Shown here: one piece after another, positions 21,903 to 34,800 of the stretch
Position numbering within the stretch: the first letter of the stretch is position 1
How the letters are laid out: every line of letters starts with the position of its first letter
DNA from: Neolentinus lepideus HHB14362 ss-1
Lineage: Eukaryota > Basidiomycota > Agaricomycetes > Gloeophyllales > Gloeophyllaceae
Assembly (NCBI GenBank): GCA_001632425.1
Contig: KV425556.1
Span: 604,572-668,571, forward strand
DNA: 64,000 nucleotides
Direction of reading: 5' to 3'
Notes under the pieces: model-generated
The model's database searches: none
What the model was told of the DNA's origin: nothing
What the model saw: the letters and a program-made list of their open reading frames with translations, nothing else
Position numbers and translations under genes: made by a program

Positions 21903-24900
21903 TTATGCAAACGTAGGATGCTGACGTTTCTTTCGAGGCCGATTCTCGCCAGCCATAGGTTCGCTGGTTAGTGGTTTGTCTTTGAAGTCGAGCAGCCCGT
22001 ACAGGGATGCAATTTGGTCGCCCTGCCGGATGCTATGTCAGCAAGTCATAATCGCGACATCGATGGGAGACTAACCTTTTGTTCTAGGATGTCTATCACG
22101 TCCCGCAAGTGGTCCGCCAGTACGTTCCGTTTCACAACGTCCGACACAGCATCCATTTGAGCATACTGCTCGGCCAGCTCGATATAGATCCTGACCGAAG
22201 CATTGATCAGATCCCGCTCGTCCTTCGCGCACAACGCAAACTCTTACCCCTTATAATGTGTAAAGTCGTCCTCCAACTCCCTCACAACCCTAGCAAGGAC
22301 CGTCTGCGGCGGCAACTCCTCCCTCGCCCCCTCCTTACTCCGCTGCTTCCCCCTTCTACGGTCGAACCGCACCCGCTCGTCGTCTGCATCCTCTTCAAAG
22401 CCCTCATCCTCGCACCGCTCAGCCCTCGCCTGTGCATGAGCCCGGAATCGTAGAGTAGGCGACCCCGGACTGCGGCGGCGATTACACACCGTACACGTCT
22501 TCGCATTATGCTCTGGGGCCGAGAAGAACAGTCTCTCAAGATATTCCCCGCGGATCGTCGGGAAGGGCGTCTCCTCCACAGGTGAGCGCTTTGTCTGCAT
22601 GAACCGCGCACGCCCAGGCGTAGGCGCAGTAGGTCTCGAAGGCCCAGGCACCCGAACACTGTCCTCGATGGCCGGCTGAACAGGCGAGTACGACCTTCGA
22701 CAGCCTCCTGACCCAGAGCCTGCGGAGGTGATCTCCTCCCCAATGCCCGAGTCGCGCGATCGGTCGCCGCTAGGCGATCTCGAAGGACCTGGTGTCGCTG
22801 GGCGCGATTGCGAGTTCGAGTGGGAGAAGTTCGAGCGGCTGCGCGAACCCGAGAAAGAAATGGGCGACGCGGTCCGCTCCAGGCGACGAGAGTCCAAGTC
22901 CTCAGAAATGCGCTCGATCTCTCGCGGGCGCACAAACCGCCGAGAGCTACCCTCGACAGAGCCAAGGGTTGCGCGGTCGGTGCGGTGGGCGAGGGAGGGG
23001 TATTCTTGCTCCTGCTCGTCTTCCGGCTCGGTCTCAACACGGTCTTCCTCCTCCGCCTCTTCCCCGATCTCCTCCTCAACTTCCTCGCGTGACACGAATT
23101 GATCACTCTCTTCGGCGCGTTCAACGTCCTCCGTCCGCTCCTCTGTCACATTCGACAGCGCCTCCCTCACAGCACCGGTTTGGGGGAGGGTGATATACGA
23201 CAAGCTGTCATGGACACCTCCCTGCCCATATGCGATGCTCTCATCCATATCCTCTCCCCCTTGGCTCCCCATCGCACGCCCTTCATCACTCTCCAACACG
23301 CTCTCCTCCCTCCTCTCCCTCCTCTCCCGCAGCCCTTCCTCTACCACGCCTCTCAACACCTCCACCTCCCCTGCCACGCGCTCTACCTCCTCCCGAAGTC
23401 TCTCTACCTCCCCTGTATCCTTTATCCTTAGAGATCTTAATTCGGTGAGGAGGGCTTGATGCGAGGAGAGCTCCGATGTGAGCCGGGTAAGGTGCGCGCG
23501 CAGAGTTGAGATAAGGGATTCAAGTGCTATCAGAATGCCACACACATCAGCTTTGCTCAGAAAGAAAGAAAAGAGGAGACTAGGAATGGGTCGCACCTTT
23601 CTTTTCCTCCGCGATCTCCTTATACCTCCCCGTATCCTCCTCGCGCCCTTCCCTCTCCTTCGCTTTCCCTTTTCTCTGCAGGCGGAAACTCTCCTCCCTT
23701 TCTTTAACTACCGTCGCCTCCCGCTTACAACTCTCCAGCTCCATCTCTAGCTCCCTCACTCTCCGCCGAGAGACTCCGTTCTCGTCCTCCAGGCGTAAGA
23801 GCTTGGACTGAAGGGTGTTGAGGACTGTCACTAGCCGTGCTGGGAAGGATCAGACTCAATGTGTGCTACAGGGTTGCCTGTGGGGTGGGCAGGGAGAGGA
23901 CGCACCTTCAGCTTCCTTCGTAGCGCCCTCATCAGGTTCGTATGCATAATACTGTGCGCCGGGCTTCGCGGGCGACGCGACAGCGCTGGTCAGCCCTGTC
24001 ACATCGGGGAGATGTACCCCGCTCCTTTGCGACGGTGGGGTATACATGCTCACCCTCGCTGGCGGCGGAGAGAGGGGCTTGAAGCCCCCAGCTGGAGATC
24101 GCGGAGGAACGTTCGCCATATCTCTGAACGGATTCCTCCTCGGGTCGATGTGTTCTGGCAGCCCGGACTTCTTCGACCGTTTGTCGTGGATCGTGCTGTG
24201 GTTGTAGGTAGGGACGTTCGGTAGATGTACTGCGTCTTGCTGAGAGGGTGCTACGCGGGATTGTTCGTCGGCGATTTCCTTGGCCAAACCCCTAGCGAGC
24301 CTAGTGAAGTGCGATTTGTTGGAGATCGCGGGGGAGGGGGTGGCAGCTTTGGCCGTTCGTGCATTGGAGGGGCGGGGCGTACGGTCTGCGGGGGAAGGTG
24401 AGTCGGGTACGGGGAGTTGTGCTTGTAGTTGTGTGGATCGGGGTCGCGCAGGGTTAGTAGTATGTGGTGAGTGTGCGTGATGTGATTTGTGCTGTGAATG
24501 TGGGCGATCGGAGGAGGAGGTAGAGGAGAGCGCGCTGCGTGGCCGCTTGGGGGAGAAGGCGAGGCGGGAGAGGTGGTCGGCGAGTTTTGGCTTCGAGTGC
24601 GAAGTGGTGTTGTTGGTTGGACTCAGCATTTGATCTAACTCCGCGGTGTCGTCGACGACAAGAGGGTCAAAGGCGGAGGTCTGGGTGAAGATGTGAGCAA
24701 CGGTAGTGGAACTGATGCGCGTTGGGTTAGGGAGTCACGTACGGCGTTGCGCGACCGCGACCGCGACGGGTCCACATCAAATAGACTCATTTTGCTATCC
24801 AATGCAGCTATCATGTCTCCAATAGGTCTGTCGGGGTCGTACTCCGTCCCGCTAATGCTGGGATCTCTTCTCGTTTCTCTACCTGGCAAACCTGCACTGA

Positions 24901-25231
24901 GGGTGAGGGCACTCGCATGATGCGCGGCGGTCGATATCGTCTCGCCGCCGTACGGGCTGATGCCCTCTTCGTCTGCAGTGGGGTACGACCACGCGCCAGG
25001 ATCAAAATCGTCAGCATCTCTTGAACGAAATGACATGTAGCCGTCGCTAGGTGAAGGACCAGAGTGATGGCGCGGATACTCGACAGAGTAGTCGTCGCTG
25101 GCGTCGCCTGGAGTGGAAGAGAGGTGGAGGGAAAGATCAGTGTGCTGAAGGTTATTCTCGAGGAGGATGCGGTGATGCTCCTGCTCGTCGCCACGGATGC
25201 TGAACGACAGATGCTCTGTTGCTCGGCGCAT
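21903..25231 (-). CDS. Cep57/Ppc89-like spindle-pole-body coiled-coil protein
   Basis: The start at 25231 reads MRRATEHLSFSIRGDEQEH. About six exons run to TAA at 21903-21905. The N-terminal half is Ser/Pro-rich and disordered. Two coiled-coil exons follow (VTVLNTLQSKLLRLEDENGV at about 23780-23830 and LISTLRAHLTRLTSELSSHQ at about 23450-23520), then an acidic and Ser-rich linker. The C-terminus carries a Cep57 microtubule-binding-like block: PPQTVLARVVRELEDDFTHYK, an intron, IYIELAEQYAQMDAVSDVV, RNVLADHLRDVIDILEQK, another intron, and GDQIASLYGLLDFKDKP. A conserved CTVCNRRRSPGSP cysteine pair precedes it. Animal Cep57 and fission yeast Ppc89 anchor centrosome or spindle-pole components. The gene is divergent from BMS1 and shares the CACGTG-rich intergenic region. 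Confidence 0.7.
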
Positions 25232-25334
25232 GGTGTGTCGCGGTAATAGTGTAGAAGAAGAGCAGAGGAAATGTGAGAAACAAGAACGTGCAGAAGAACC
25301 ACCGGCAGCTCCCGAGTCAACAGCACGCGTTCAT

Positions 25335-25424
25335 CACGTGAACCGTGTTGCGTACGTAAGTTTATCCCACGAAGCACGTGGATTCTCTCACGTGGCACGT
25401 GTAGTCTCCCACAATGCTCACGTG
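25335..25424. promoter_or_regulatory. Cluster of five CACGTG (E-box) palindromes
   Basis: CACGTG occurs at 25335, 25375, 25389, 25396 and 25419, five times in 90 bp, between the divergent Cep57-like and BMS1 start codons. This hexamer is the core site of bHLH factors such as Cbf1 or Pho4 in yeast. Which factor acts here is not known. Confidence 0.65.
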
Positions 25425-25460
25425 CAATCAACCCTAACCAGACTTTTTTCGGAGACGTCT

Positions 25461-25520
25461 CTGCTCACTGCTTGTCCCGACGTCGACGTCTTCTGCTCAC
25501 TGCCTGCCCCGACGTCGACG
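25461..25520. repeat. Direct repeat, 28-bp unit twice
   Basis: CTGCTCACTGCTTGTCCCGA then CGTCGACG (25461) is repeated at 25493 with two T-to-C changes, at a 32-bp spacing. It sits directly 5' of the BMS1 start. Confidence 0.75.
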
Positions 25521-25545
25521 CACTCTCGCCGCTGCCAGACACGAC

Positions 25546-28500
25546 ATGGACGAACGCCCGCACAAGGCCCACCGCCCCGCGCAGTCGGGCGCAAAAGCAG
25601 AAAAGAAGGCAAAGGGCAAAGAGAAGCAGAAGGGCTTCAACGAGAAGGTGCGTGTACACTACCTGAATCTTCACGTCGTTTCTCATGATCGACGCAGGCC
25701 TTCGCCCCCAAATCCGGCCGCAGAGCAGAGCGCCAGGGCCGCCGCAACGTCGAGCGGGACCAAACACGGCTGCACGTCCCCCTCGTCAATCGCACCCCCG
25801 ACGACACTCCTCCCCCGGTTATTGTCGCCGTCGTCGGCCCGCCTGGCGTGGGCAAGACCACCCTCCTCAAGTCTCTTGTCCGCAGATACACCAAGCAGAC
25901 GCTGAATGATGTCAAGGGACCGATTACAGTCGTTAGCGGGAAGAACAAACGCTTGACGTTCATCGAGTGTAACAACGACCTCTCGTCCATGATCGACATT
26001 GGCAAAATCGCCGACCTCGTCCTACTCACGATCGACGGTTCCTTTGGCTTCGAAATGGTGCGTCCCTACCACCTTCAACACCTTACATGTCCCCGACGTA
26101 TGGTACTTATCCCCAGGAAACCTTTGAATTCCTCAACGTCCTTCAATCGCACGGCTTTCCCAAAGTAATCGGCGTTCTCACCCACCTCGATCTCATCAAA
26201 AAAGCCGCCACCCTCCGCGCCACGAAAAAAGCTCTCAAGAAGCGGTTCTGGACCGAGATCTACCAGGGGGCGAAGCTCTTCTACCTTTCAGGCGTCCTCA
26301 ACGGCCGATACCCTGACACCGAAATACTGAATCTGAGTAGGTTCATCAGTGTGATGAAGTTCCGCCCTCTGATCTTCCGCAACACCCACCCCTACCTCCT
26401 CGCTGACCGTCTCGAGGACCTCACACCCCGCGAAACCATCCGCGCCTCCAACGGCAAGACGGACCGCACAATCACGCTGTACGGCTACCTCCGCGGAACG
26501 AACTACCGTTCAGGCATGTCGGTGCATGTCCCGGGTGTGGGCGATCTCAGGGTGAAGAGCGTCGAGGTGCTTGGGGATCCGTGTCCGCTTCCGACGGAGG
26601 AGAGCGAGAAGAGGCGACGACTGAGTGAGAAGAGGAAGCTGGTGGTGCACGCGCCGATGAGCGACGTGGGCGGGGTGACGTATGATAAAGATGCGGTTTG
26701 GATCAATGTGCCGGGCAGTTTCACGAGAGGTAACGCCGACGGTGAGTTACGCAGTTTCCCTCTATTTCGGGAAGGATCAGCTGACGGATAGTCGTGTATA
26801 GTCCCGCAGGGTGAGGGCGAGCAGATGGTGCTGGACCTCCAAGACGCGGGGGAGACGCTCGACGATGCGGTTGCAAAGAGCCAGATCAGACTTTTTGGAT
26901 CTTCGTCGAGACCTATCACCGTCACTCCAGGGGAGGATGACGACAGTGAAGTGGGATACGACGATGAGGAGGGGAGTGAGCTAGAAGACGACGAAGAGGG
27001 ATCAGAGCTAGACGAGGACGAGGACGGGGAGGGCAGCGGCGTGGAAGACGTGGACGGGGAAGAGTGGGCGGAGGACGAAGAAGGCCAGCCACACGATCGA
27101 GGCCGCTCGGGTCCCAGGCGAGGTATGAGGACCATCGGTTCATTGCCCTCTGTGGATCCCAAGAGGGGCGACGTCGAGTATGCAGAGAGCGACTCGGACA
27201 TGGGGGAGCTCGATGGCGACGCTGCCCAGAGAAGGGTGACGTTCGCGGATGAGAAGGTAGACTTTGAGGCAGAAGATGAGGATAGGGTCAGTGGTGAGGA
27301 AAGAGAGGAAGAGGGCGTGCCTCGGTGGAAGGAGAATTTGTCGATGCAGGCGGCGAAGGAGTTTAGTTCGAGGCGGAAGCAGAGTAAGGATTGGATGAAG
27401 CTCATCTATGCTACATCCCTTTCTTCGGAAGCGATTCTCCGGGACGAGCCTTCCCAATCGCCATCTGATAACGGTCAAGATGAAGAAAGGGGCGATGATG
27501 AGGAGCTCTTCACGATCAAGACGAAATCTGCGCTCGTGGGGGATGTTGAGGACATGGACATGACGAAGGAAAGAGTGAATGAAGAGGAGTTGAAGAGGTG
27601 GGAAGATGAGGAGCTCCTTGAGAATCTGAGACGGTGCTTTATCACAGGCGGTGCACAGGGGGACGAGGACGCTGGCGCGGGTGGAGAGGGGGATGATGGG
27701 TATGAGGATCTTGAGGGCGGGGACTTTGAAGACCTTGAGGCTACCGGAAACTCTGGGGAGCCCGATGAGGGCGACCCGGAAGCGAAGAAGGCCGTGGAAC
27801 TCGCCAAGAAGAAAGAACTTCTCAAGCGCAAGTTCGACGAACAGTATGACGATCCCGAGTCCGCAAAGATGGACTTTTACGAGGAGAAGAAGGACGAGAT
27901 GGCTCGGCAACTCCAGCTCAATAAGGAGGAGTTTGAAGGAGTGGATGCCGCGTCCCGTGCGCTCGTCGAGGGGTACCGCCCCGGAACTTACGTGCGCCTC
28001 GAGCTCGCAGACGTTCCGTGCGAGTTCGTGGAGCACTTCGACCCTCACTATCCTATCGTCGTTGGTGGGCTTCTGCCGTCGGAGGAGCGGTTTGGTTACG
28101 TCCAGGTCAGGATTAAGAGGCACCGTTGGTATGCGAAGACGCTGAAGACGAACGATCCGCTGATACTCAGTGTCGGCTGGAGGAGGTTCCAGACGGTGCC
28201 GATTTATTCACTGGATGACCATTCGATTCGGATGAGGATGCTGAAGTATACACCGGAGCATATGCATTGCTATGCGACATTCTACGGGCCTGTCTCTGCA
28301 CCGAACACGGGCTTTTGCGCGTTCAACTCGTTGTCAAGCCATGTGGCTGGGTTCCGCGTCTCTGCCACTGGAGTTGTATTGGACATTGATCGGAGCGTGA
28401 AGATCGTGAAGAAGCTGAAGCTCACGGGTGTGCCGTATAAGATATTCAAGAACACGGCATTTATCCGGAATATGTTCAATACGTCTTTGGAGGTGGCGAA

Positions 28501-29240
28501 GTTCGAGGGCGCGAATGTCAAGACCGTATCGGGTATTCGAGGTCAGATCAAGAAAGCTCTGTCGAAGCCCGAGGGAGCCTTCCGAGCTACCTTCGAGGAC
28601 AAGGTACTCATGAGCGGTACGTTTGTGCATTTTCAGGATTATCAGTTAAGCTGATTGGACTTGGCCCCCGTTAGATCTTGTGTTCCTGCGAGCTTGGTAC
28701 TCGATCCAACCCCGCAAGTTCTACAACCCCGTCACCTCCCTCCTACTCTCCGACAAGTCTCACTGGATCGGGATGCGCTTGACAGGTGAGGTGCGCCGCG
28801 TGCAAGGTCTGCATGCCCCCATCAACGCCGACTCGACGTACAAACCCGTTGAGCGCCCTGCCCGTCGGTTTAACACGCTCAAGATCCCGCGCAAGCTGCA
28901 AGCGAACCTCCCCTACGCATCGAAGCCCAAGCTGATGAAGCCGCAGCACAAGCAGACCTACATGCAGAAGCGCGCTGTGGTGTTTGAGCCGGAGGAGAAG
29001 AAGGCCATTGCACTGTTACAGCAGATCAGGGCGCTGAGGAAGGACCAGGTTGCGAGGCGGAAGGAGAAGCAGGGAGAGAGGAAGAAGGCGAGGAAGAAGA
29101 AGGCGGAGAAGGAAGAGAGTAGGAAGGTGGAGAAGGACAGGGAGAAGAGGAAGGAGGTTATGAGGATTGCGGGGATTAAGAGTAAGAGGGAGACGGAGAG
29201 GGAGGAGGGTGGTGGAAGTAGGAAACGGCGGAAGACATAG
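25546..29240 (+). CDS. BMS1: Ribosome-biogenesis GTPase BMS1
   Basis: Nucleolar GTPase needed for early cleavages of pre-rRNA and 40S subunit assembly; in yeast it binds Rcl1 and the U3 snoRNA particle. ATG at 25546 begins a basic N-terminus. Exon 2 (25698-26057) has the P-loop [10 protein letters not shown]. The rest of the G domain includes [36 protein letters not shown] and [11 protein letters not shown]. An AARP2CN-type segment follows, then a long acidic middle region and the conserved C-terminal Bms1 domain ([57 protein letters not shown]). The end is a Lys/Arg-rich tail ([13 protein letters not shown]). Four introns were traced and keep frame: 25648-25697, 26058-26116, about 26742-26801 and about 28619-28675. 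Length of about 1,150-1,180 residues fits the family. Confidence 0.93.
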
Positions 29241-29732
29241 TATTGCGCATGGATCTTCACTCCGGAACCTTGGATTCCACCTCAAGTCTCTCATCTGCAT
29301 TGTATCGTTATGCGCCGCTTCATGTATCATAAGTAGTATCTTCCTCTGATCTGTGCAACCTTATTTCAGCTCATTTGTAGCATCAACGGATAGTCGCACA
29401 CAGACGCATCCATCTGGCGAGCCCCATTGTCTTCCGTATGTTTTCGAGCGTCACACAACGCGCCACTTCGTCACGTGCGAGCGCCGCCATTGGTCACAAC
29501 ACCCTGCTTTCAATCCTGCCAGGAAAAGCTACAGGTGCCTCTGTGCCGAAATTAATCAGGCATACGGCGACTGCCCGGGTTTCTTGGGCGTCTCGTCGCA
29601 GCTATGAGAATCAGTAGACTAAGACCCCAAATCGGACTGCCGCGATAAGAATGGTCTGAGGCAGTAGTCATCCGAGTCTGATTCAAGTCTTTGTCCAAAT
29701 CATGATGGTCGAGGGTATGTCTGTTTCTTCAT
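29241..29732. other. Intergenic, no gene seen
   Basis: Short frames only. Presumed 3' UTR of BMS1 and the flank of the HET gene. Confidence 0.4.
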
Positions 29733-31621
29733 ATGCTTTCAAGGTCAGTGGCGATAATACAAATGCGCACAGATACGGCTATGCACGGTGTGATATACCA
29801 AGGGCCCCTACCAGGAAGAAGTCAGCAACAATTTGTGGATTTGGCCACTTCAGCTACGCCAGAACGGTACCGTCTGGTAGATTGCAAGGCTTTTCTCGAT
29901 GAACATACCCTTCGCATCGAGGAATTCTCAACCATAACCGACGTGAAGTACTCCACTATCTCATACGTCTGGAAGGGTCTAAGTGCTCAGCCTGGTGTGC
30001 CCGATGGATGGCTCTTTCAAGAGAAGGTCGTGGGGATCCGATCAGCGTTGATGTCCTTCGCCATGCTTGCGGTGCTTCGTTGCACCGCGGTATACAGTAC
30101 CTTTGGATGGACAGACTGTGCATCATGCAAGAAGACCCTCAGGACAAAAATTGGCAGATACGCAAGATGTTTGGTATATATCAGTCATGTTCCCTTTGCA
30201 TTGTCTTAGCAGGCGGTGTGCAGCGACTCATCCGCCTAGATGAGGAAACAACATGGATTCATCGCGGATGGACACTTCAAGAAGTTCTAGCCCCTCCTAC
30301 AGTTTTGGTTCTGGTTGCATGGAGACTGGGCTCGGGACAAGGGCGAGCCGGTGATGGCAGGATCGGTGTGGTAGAAGAAGTAATTCCAGGGGAGTCTGCG
30401 ATGATTTCAATGGCCCTTGTCCTTGAAGCTTGCACTGTCGGAACTCTATCATTCACATCCCCTCGTAAAGAGATAGGCGGGCCACTTATGGTCAAGGCTA
30501 CAGTATTCAGTGATATCGAAAATCATTCGTACAATGACCCGCCGTTCTGGCAACCCCAAAGGAAAGTGCTTGCTCCGAATGTTGCAGCGCTCGCCGTTGC
30601 TATGGATCTGGAGGGTGTCAGAGATACTGATGAAAAGAACTTTGCGATATGGCAGAGCTCCCTGATGCGGACATCTTCTCGACCTGTGGATATGGTCTTC
30701 AGCATTATGGGTTTATTTGGCGTCACTCTCGATACGAGTGCTTTCAAGAGGAATGATCGCCTTGGCGCCACTATTGCTCTGGCTAGGGAAATCTTACGAA
30801 AGGGTGGAAAGGCATGGTGGCTCGGAACATCATTCCAAATTGAACCTTGCAGGCATCTATCGACATTTGCCACATTTCCAGCCACAAACGTACGCGGAAA
30901 AGCGCTTGTCCAAACGAAGGGCGGTCCAAGGCAGGTATCTCAGCTGGTCACCAGCGAATACCCCTGTGCGGAGGTACTCTGCCTCCTGCCCCAGGGCAGT
31001 ATGGACGAAGACGGATACTTCAGTTTCGTTGGGAAGGCGATACCTGTAACCCGCGCAGTGCGGGACGACACTACAGATACTGCCGCAGATGTCATTCCTG
31101 CACGACCAAGTGTGATCAAGGCCATGGATGGTTCATGCTGGATTGTCATTGATGATCATCCGCTGGAGTGCTCGACTGGCCAAGAACCCTTGGCCAGCCA
31201 GAACGGCGTCGAAGGTATTAGGGCCTTTATCGCCTTACTGAGCTGGTTTAATGAGTATTACCCGGGCGCGACACCAGCGAATGATACAAATAATGTAAAA
31301 ACAATGGTGCTGGAAGAACACAATGCCGATGCTCACCGGTATCACTTGCGGGCTTATGCTTGCCTGAGCCGACGCACCATGGGATGGGTGAAGACTTGGA
31401 AGGAGTATCCTCTGGTAGTGGGAGGCCCAGAAGATCTTGCTACCTGGCCTATGGATGATGCAGCTCATCCGCTAGACGAAGTTGCATTGCCGGAACCACG
31501 CTATCCATTTCCTACAAGCGCAAGGAAAGACGTGACACTGAAGGATCAAACCATTCGCAAGTCAAGGTGGGCCGTGGATCAGGGTGTGCTTGAGAATCAT
31601 TTAGTAGGGCATCGCCACTGA
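29733..31621 (+). pseudogene. HET-domain protein with an apparent frameshift
   Basis: HET-domain proteins mediate heterokaryon incompatibility and related cell-death responses in fungi. The first frame (29733 to about 30000) carries RYRLVDCKAFL and the signature start YSTISYVWKG. The domain then continues in another frame: DPISVDVLRHAC, YLWMDRLCIMQEDPQDKNWQI and TTWIHRGWTLQEVLAPP. The switch falls between about 29978 and 30025; no usable intron fits (the GT-AG pair there is only about 14 bp apart). The second frame stays open for 537 residues to 31621. Its C-terminal half is a mushroom-type tail with VDMVFSIMGLFGV and WWLGTSF. Either the gene is recently inactivated or the base call is wrong. 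The true start upstream of 29830 is uncertain. Confidence 0.7.
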
Positions 31622-31885
31622 CCTTACAATATATATAAATCTATAGACTGATGTAACTCTATCCGGGCAAACAGAGTTGAAGTACAAAACTTGACAACTC
31701 ACATCTTAGGCGCTAGCCAGTTAACATGTCCCGCCACCCTTTCCCCAAGTCCGTGACCTCGGTAAGATCACGTCGTTCATGGAGGAATGGGTGAGATAGT
31801 TCTCACTCATTACTGACACTAAATGACCATACAAGAGATATAGAATTGGAGGCATTATACTAAGAGCAGGCGGTATGGTTCATAT

Positions 31886-34800
31886 TTACTCGGCAAAGGC
31901 GGAGTTGAGGAAGTTCTCTACTTCCTTCTTGTGTTGCGTCTAGGAATGACCATTAGCGCAGAACATAGCTGCATTAGCTGAGTACGTACTTTGCTACCTG
32001 TAGCGACCGAGCTAGTAGGGTCACGACCGGCGTACAAGGGGTATTTGCCCTTGTGGTGTTGGGTCTCGTTGGCGGCGGTCAGGATACGAGGGCCAACGTA
32101 AGTCCAGGCACCGTTATTCAAAGGCTCCTCTTGGCACCAGAGCAGGTCCGCGTTGGGATACTTGTCGAAGTCGGGAGTAACCTGCAACAGCGTGTCAGAT
32201 GAGGGAGACCACATCACAAGCGCAAACGTACCAAGTCGTAGGGGAACGGCGAGATCTGTTCAAGTCGGCTGATGACAACGTCCTTGATGCCTCTACGCTC
32301 ACGCTCCTGGATAAGCGCGTGGTAAACTTGACCTGAAAATGAAAGTGATTAGTCCTGGGAGACTGGATGTATTGGGTGAACCACGAACCGGTGCAAAGGA
32401 TGTGACGGCGGATCTCCTCGGGTGGTGCAAGCTGGTCAGGCTGTGCCTCAGGGAGGTAGCGCTGGAAGTGGCTGTCGCCGGTAAACTCCTCGAGCGTCGA
32501 CCTAGCTTGCGGGTGACGCAAAAGGGATTTCGAGAAGAAGCAGATCAACTACACACCGAGGAAGTAAGAACAATGGGACGAGGTGTGGGATAAATGGCAG
32601 TGTACGCACCGGTTTCCGGAAATCACGGTGGATCTGACGACGCAATACATGGAACTAAGGAACTGATGTCAGTTTACATGGCTCTCACTCTTGAGAGAAT
32701 AACTTACGTAGTTGGCGGGTGTGCTAGAGGGTACGTTTCAGCAAGACGAACGACAACAGATAGACGTGTTACTCACGTCGCGTAGACAATCTGCATATTG
32801 CAGTCCTGGTGCTGTCTCTCAATCTTCTCTCGTGTAGGGAAGACATTCGGGTGGTCATCGCAGAGTTGCAAGAACCGCTCAATCCTTGCACTCGAGTGCT
32901 CCGGACCTTGACCGTCGTAACCGTGGGGCAAGCTCATCACTAGACCGGTACGCTGCAACCATTTCCGCTCGCCAGAGGCAATGAACTGGTCAACGATACA
33001 CTGTGCGTTGTTGGCAAAATCACCGAACTGCGCCTCCCAGATGGTCAGCGAATCGGGCGAGACAAGCGAGTAGCCGAGCTCGAATCCGAGAGCGCCGAAC
33101 TCAGAGAGCGACGAGTTACAGATGACGAAGCGCGCCTGATTGGAACCAATATTATTGAGCGGCACGTACTGCTGTTCATTGTTCTGGTCGTGGAGAACGG
33201 CGTGACGCTGCGAGAACGTACCACGTTCAACATCCTGACCGGACACGCGGACGTGCGTCTTCTCGAGCACCAGAGAACCGAACGCAAGCGCCTCCGCAGT
33301 AGACCAATCGATGTTCTGGCCCTCCTCGATAGTCTTGCCACGCGCAGACAAAATACGAGCGAGATTGCGATGGCAGTCAAAGCCCTGAGGGTAACCCGAG
33401 ATGATTTTACCGACGTGCTTCAACGTCTCCTCGTCAACACCCGTAGGGCGCGTGGGGAGCGTCTCCTCCGCGAGCTGCTTCGGTGACGGGAAGCCCTGCC
33501 ACGATGCAGACAGCCACTCTTTGCTGGTGGGCACGTAGTCCTTTGCGCCCGCCGCAGCCTTCTCAAGCATGCCCCATACCCACTTCTTGTGCTCCTCAAT
33601 GTCCTTCTCCGAGAACGTGCCCCGGTCGACGAGGAACTTGGTGTACTTGGTCAAGGGAGAAGGCTGCTTCTGGATCGCCTTGTACATACGCGGCTGCGTG
33701 AAGCTCGGCTGGTCCGTCTCATTGTGCCCGTAGCGCCGGTAGCACACGATGTCGACGACGACGTCCTTCTTGAACTTGGCACGCCAGTCAGCCGCGAGCT
33801 GACACACGAAGTTGACGGCCTCGACGTTGTCGCCGTTGACATGGAAGATAGGCGCGTCGATGGCCTTGGCGATATCAGAGGGGTAAGGAGTAGAGCGGGC
33901 AAAGCGAGGGTCGGTTGTGAAACCAATCTGGTTGTTGATGATGAGATGAATAGTTCCTCCGGTGCCATAGTTCGGGAGGTTATGGAAGCCCATAGTCTCG
34001 TACACAACACCCTGCCCAGCGAAAGCCGCGTCACCGTGAAGTAAGACGCCCATTGCGGTTGCATGCGCAGTCTCGTCGTTCTCAAAGTGCTGGATAGCGC
34101 GGGTCTTACCGAGGACGACAGGGTCCTCGGCTTCAAGATGTGAGGGGTTGGCAACGAGCGATAGCGAGACCTTCTTGCCCGAGGGCGTCGGGCGAACGTA
34201 GTTGGCACCCAAGTGGTACTTGACATCACCAGCGGGCCAGTCATCGGGGTCAGCAGTCCCCGTGAACTCATTGAGGATGGCCTCAATCGGCTTCCGTACG
34301 ACGTTTGCGAGCACGTTCAAACGACCGCGGTGAGGCATACCGACGGTAATGTGCTTCACACCATGATCAACGGACCGATCGATCAGAGCCTTCATACCCG
34401 GAATCAGAGCTTCGCAGCCCTCCAAACCGAAACGTTTCTCATTAGGGAATTTACTCGCGATGAACTTCTCGAACGACTCTGACCAGATCAGACGATCGAG
34501 AATCATACGCTTCTCTTCAACAGTATAATTCCAAGGTTTCGGGATCTCTATGCGCTCCCGAATCCAGTCGCATTGGTCCTTGTCCGGAATGTGGATATAT
34601 TGAATACCGACGGCGCCGCCTTGGTAGAATGGTTAGTCTGATTGCCCAATCCTATGCTAGTCTACGCACAGTAGATACGCTTGCAAATCTTGATGATCTC
34701 TCGTAGAGGCATCGTCTTCCGATCCTCAGTAGCGAAATGAGGCAGGATACCCGGACCTAGACTGATTTCCTTGTCCAAGTCACGCTCCGTGAAGCCAAAA

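Noticed and set aside
22282..23124. 280-aa minus-strand frame inside the Cep57-like gene
   Set aside because: It overlaps the coding frame of the spindle-pole protein and is Arg-rich low complexity, a shadow of GC-rich coding sequence.
26503..28123. Long antisense frames of 300 and 327 aa across BMS1
   Set aside because: They mirror the acidic region of BMS1; BMS1 has clear family motifs, they have none.
29978..29990. Tiny intron to explain the HET frame change
   Set aside because: The GT-AG pair is about 14 bp apart, far below the 45-60 bp introns seen here.
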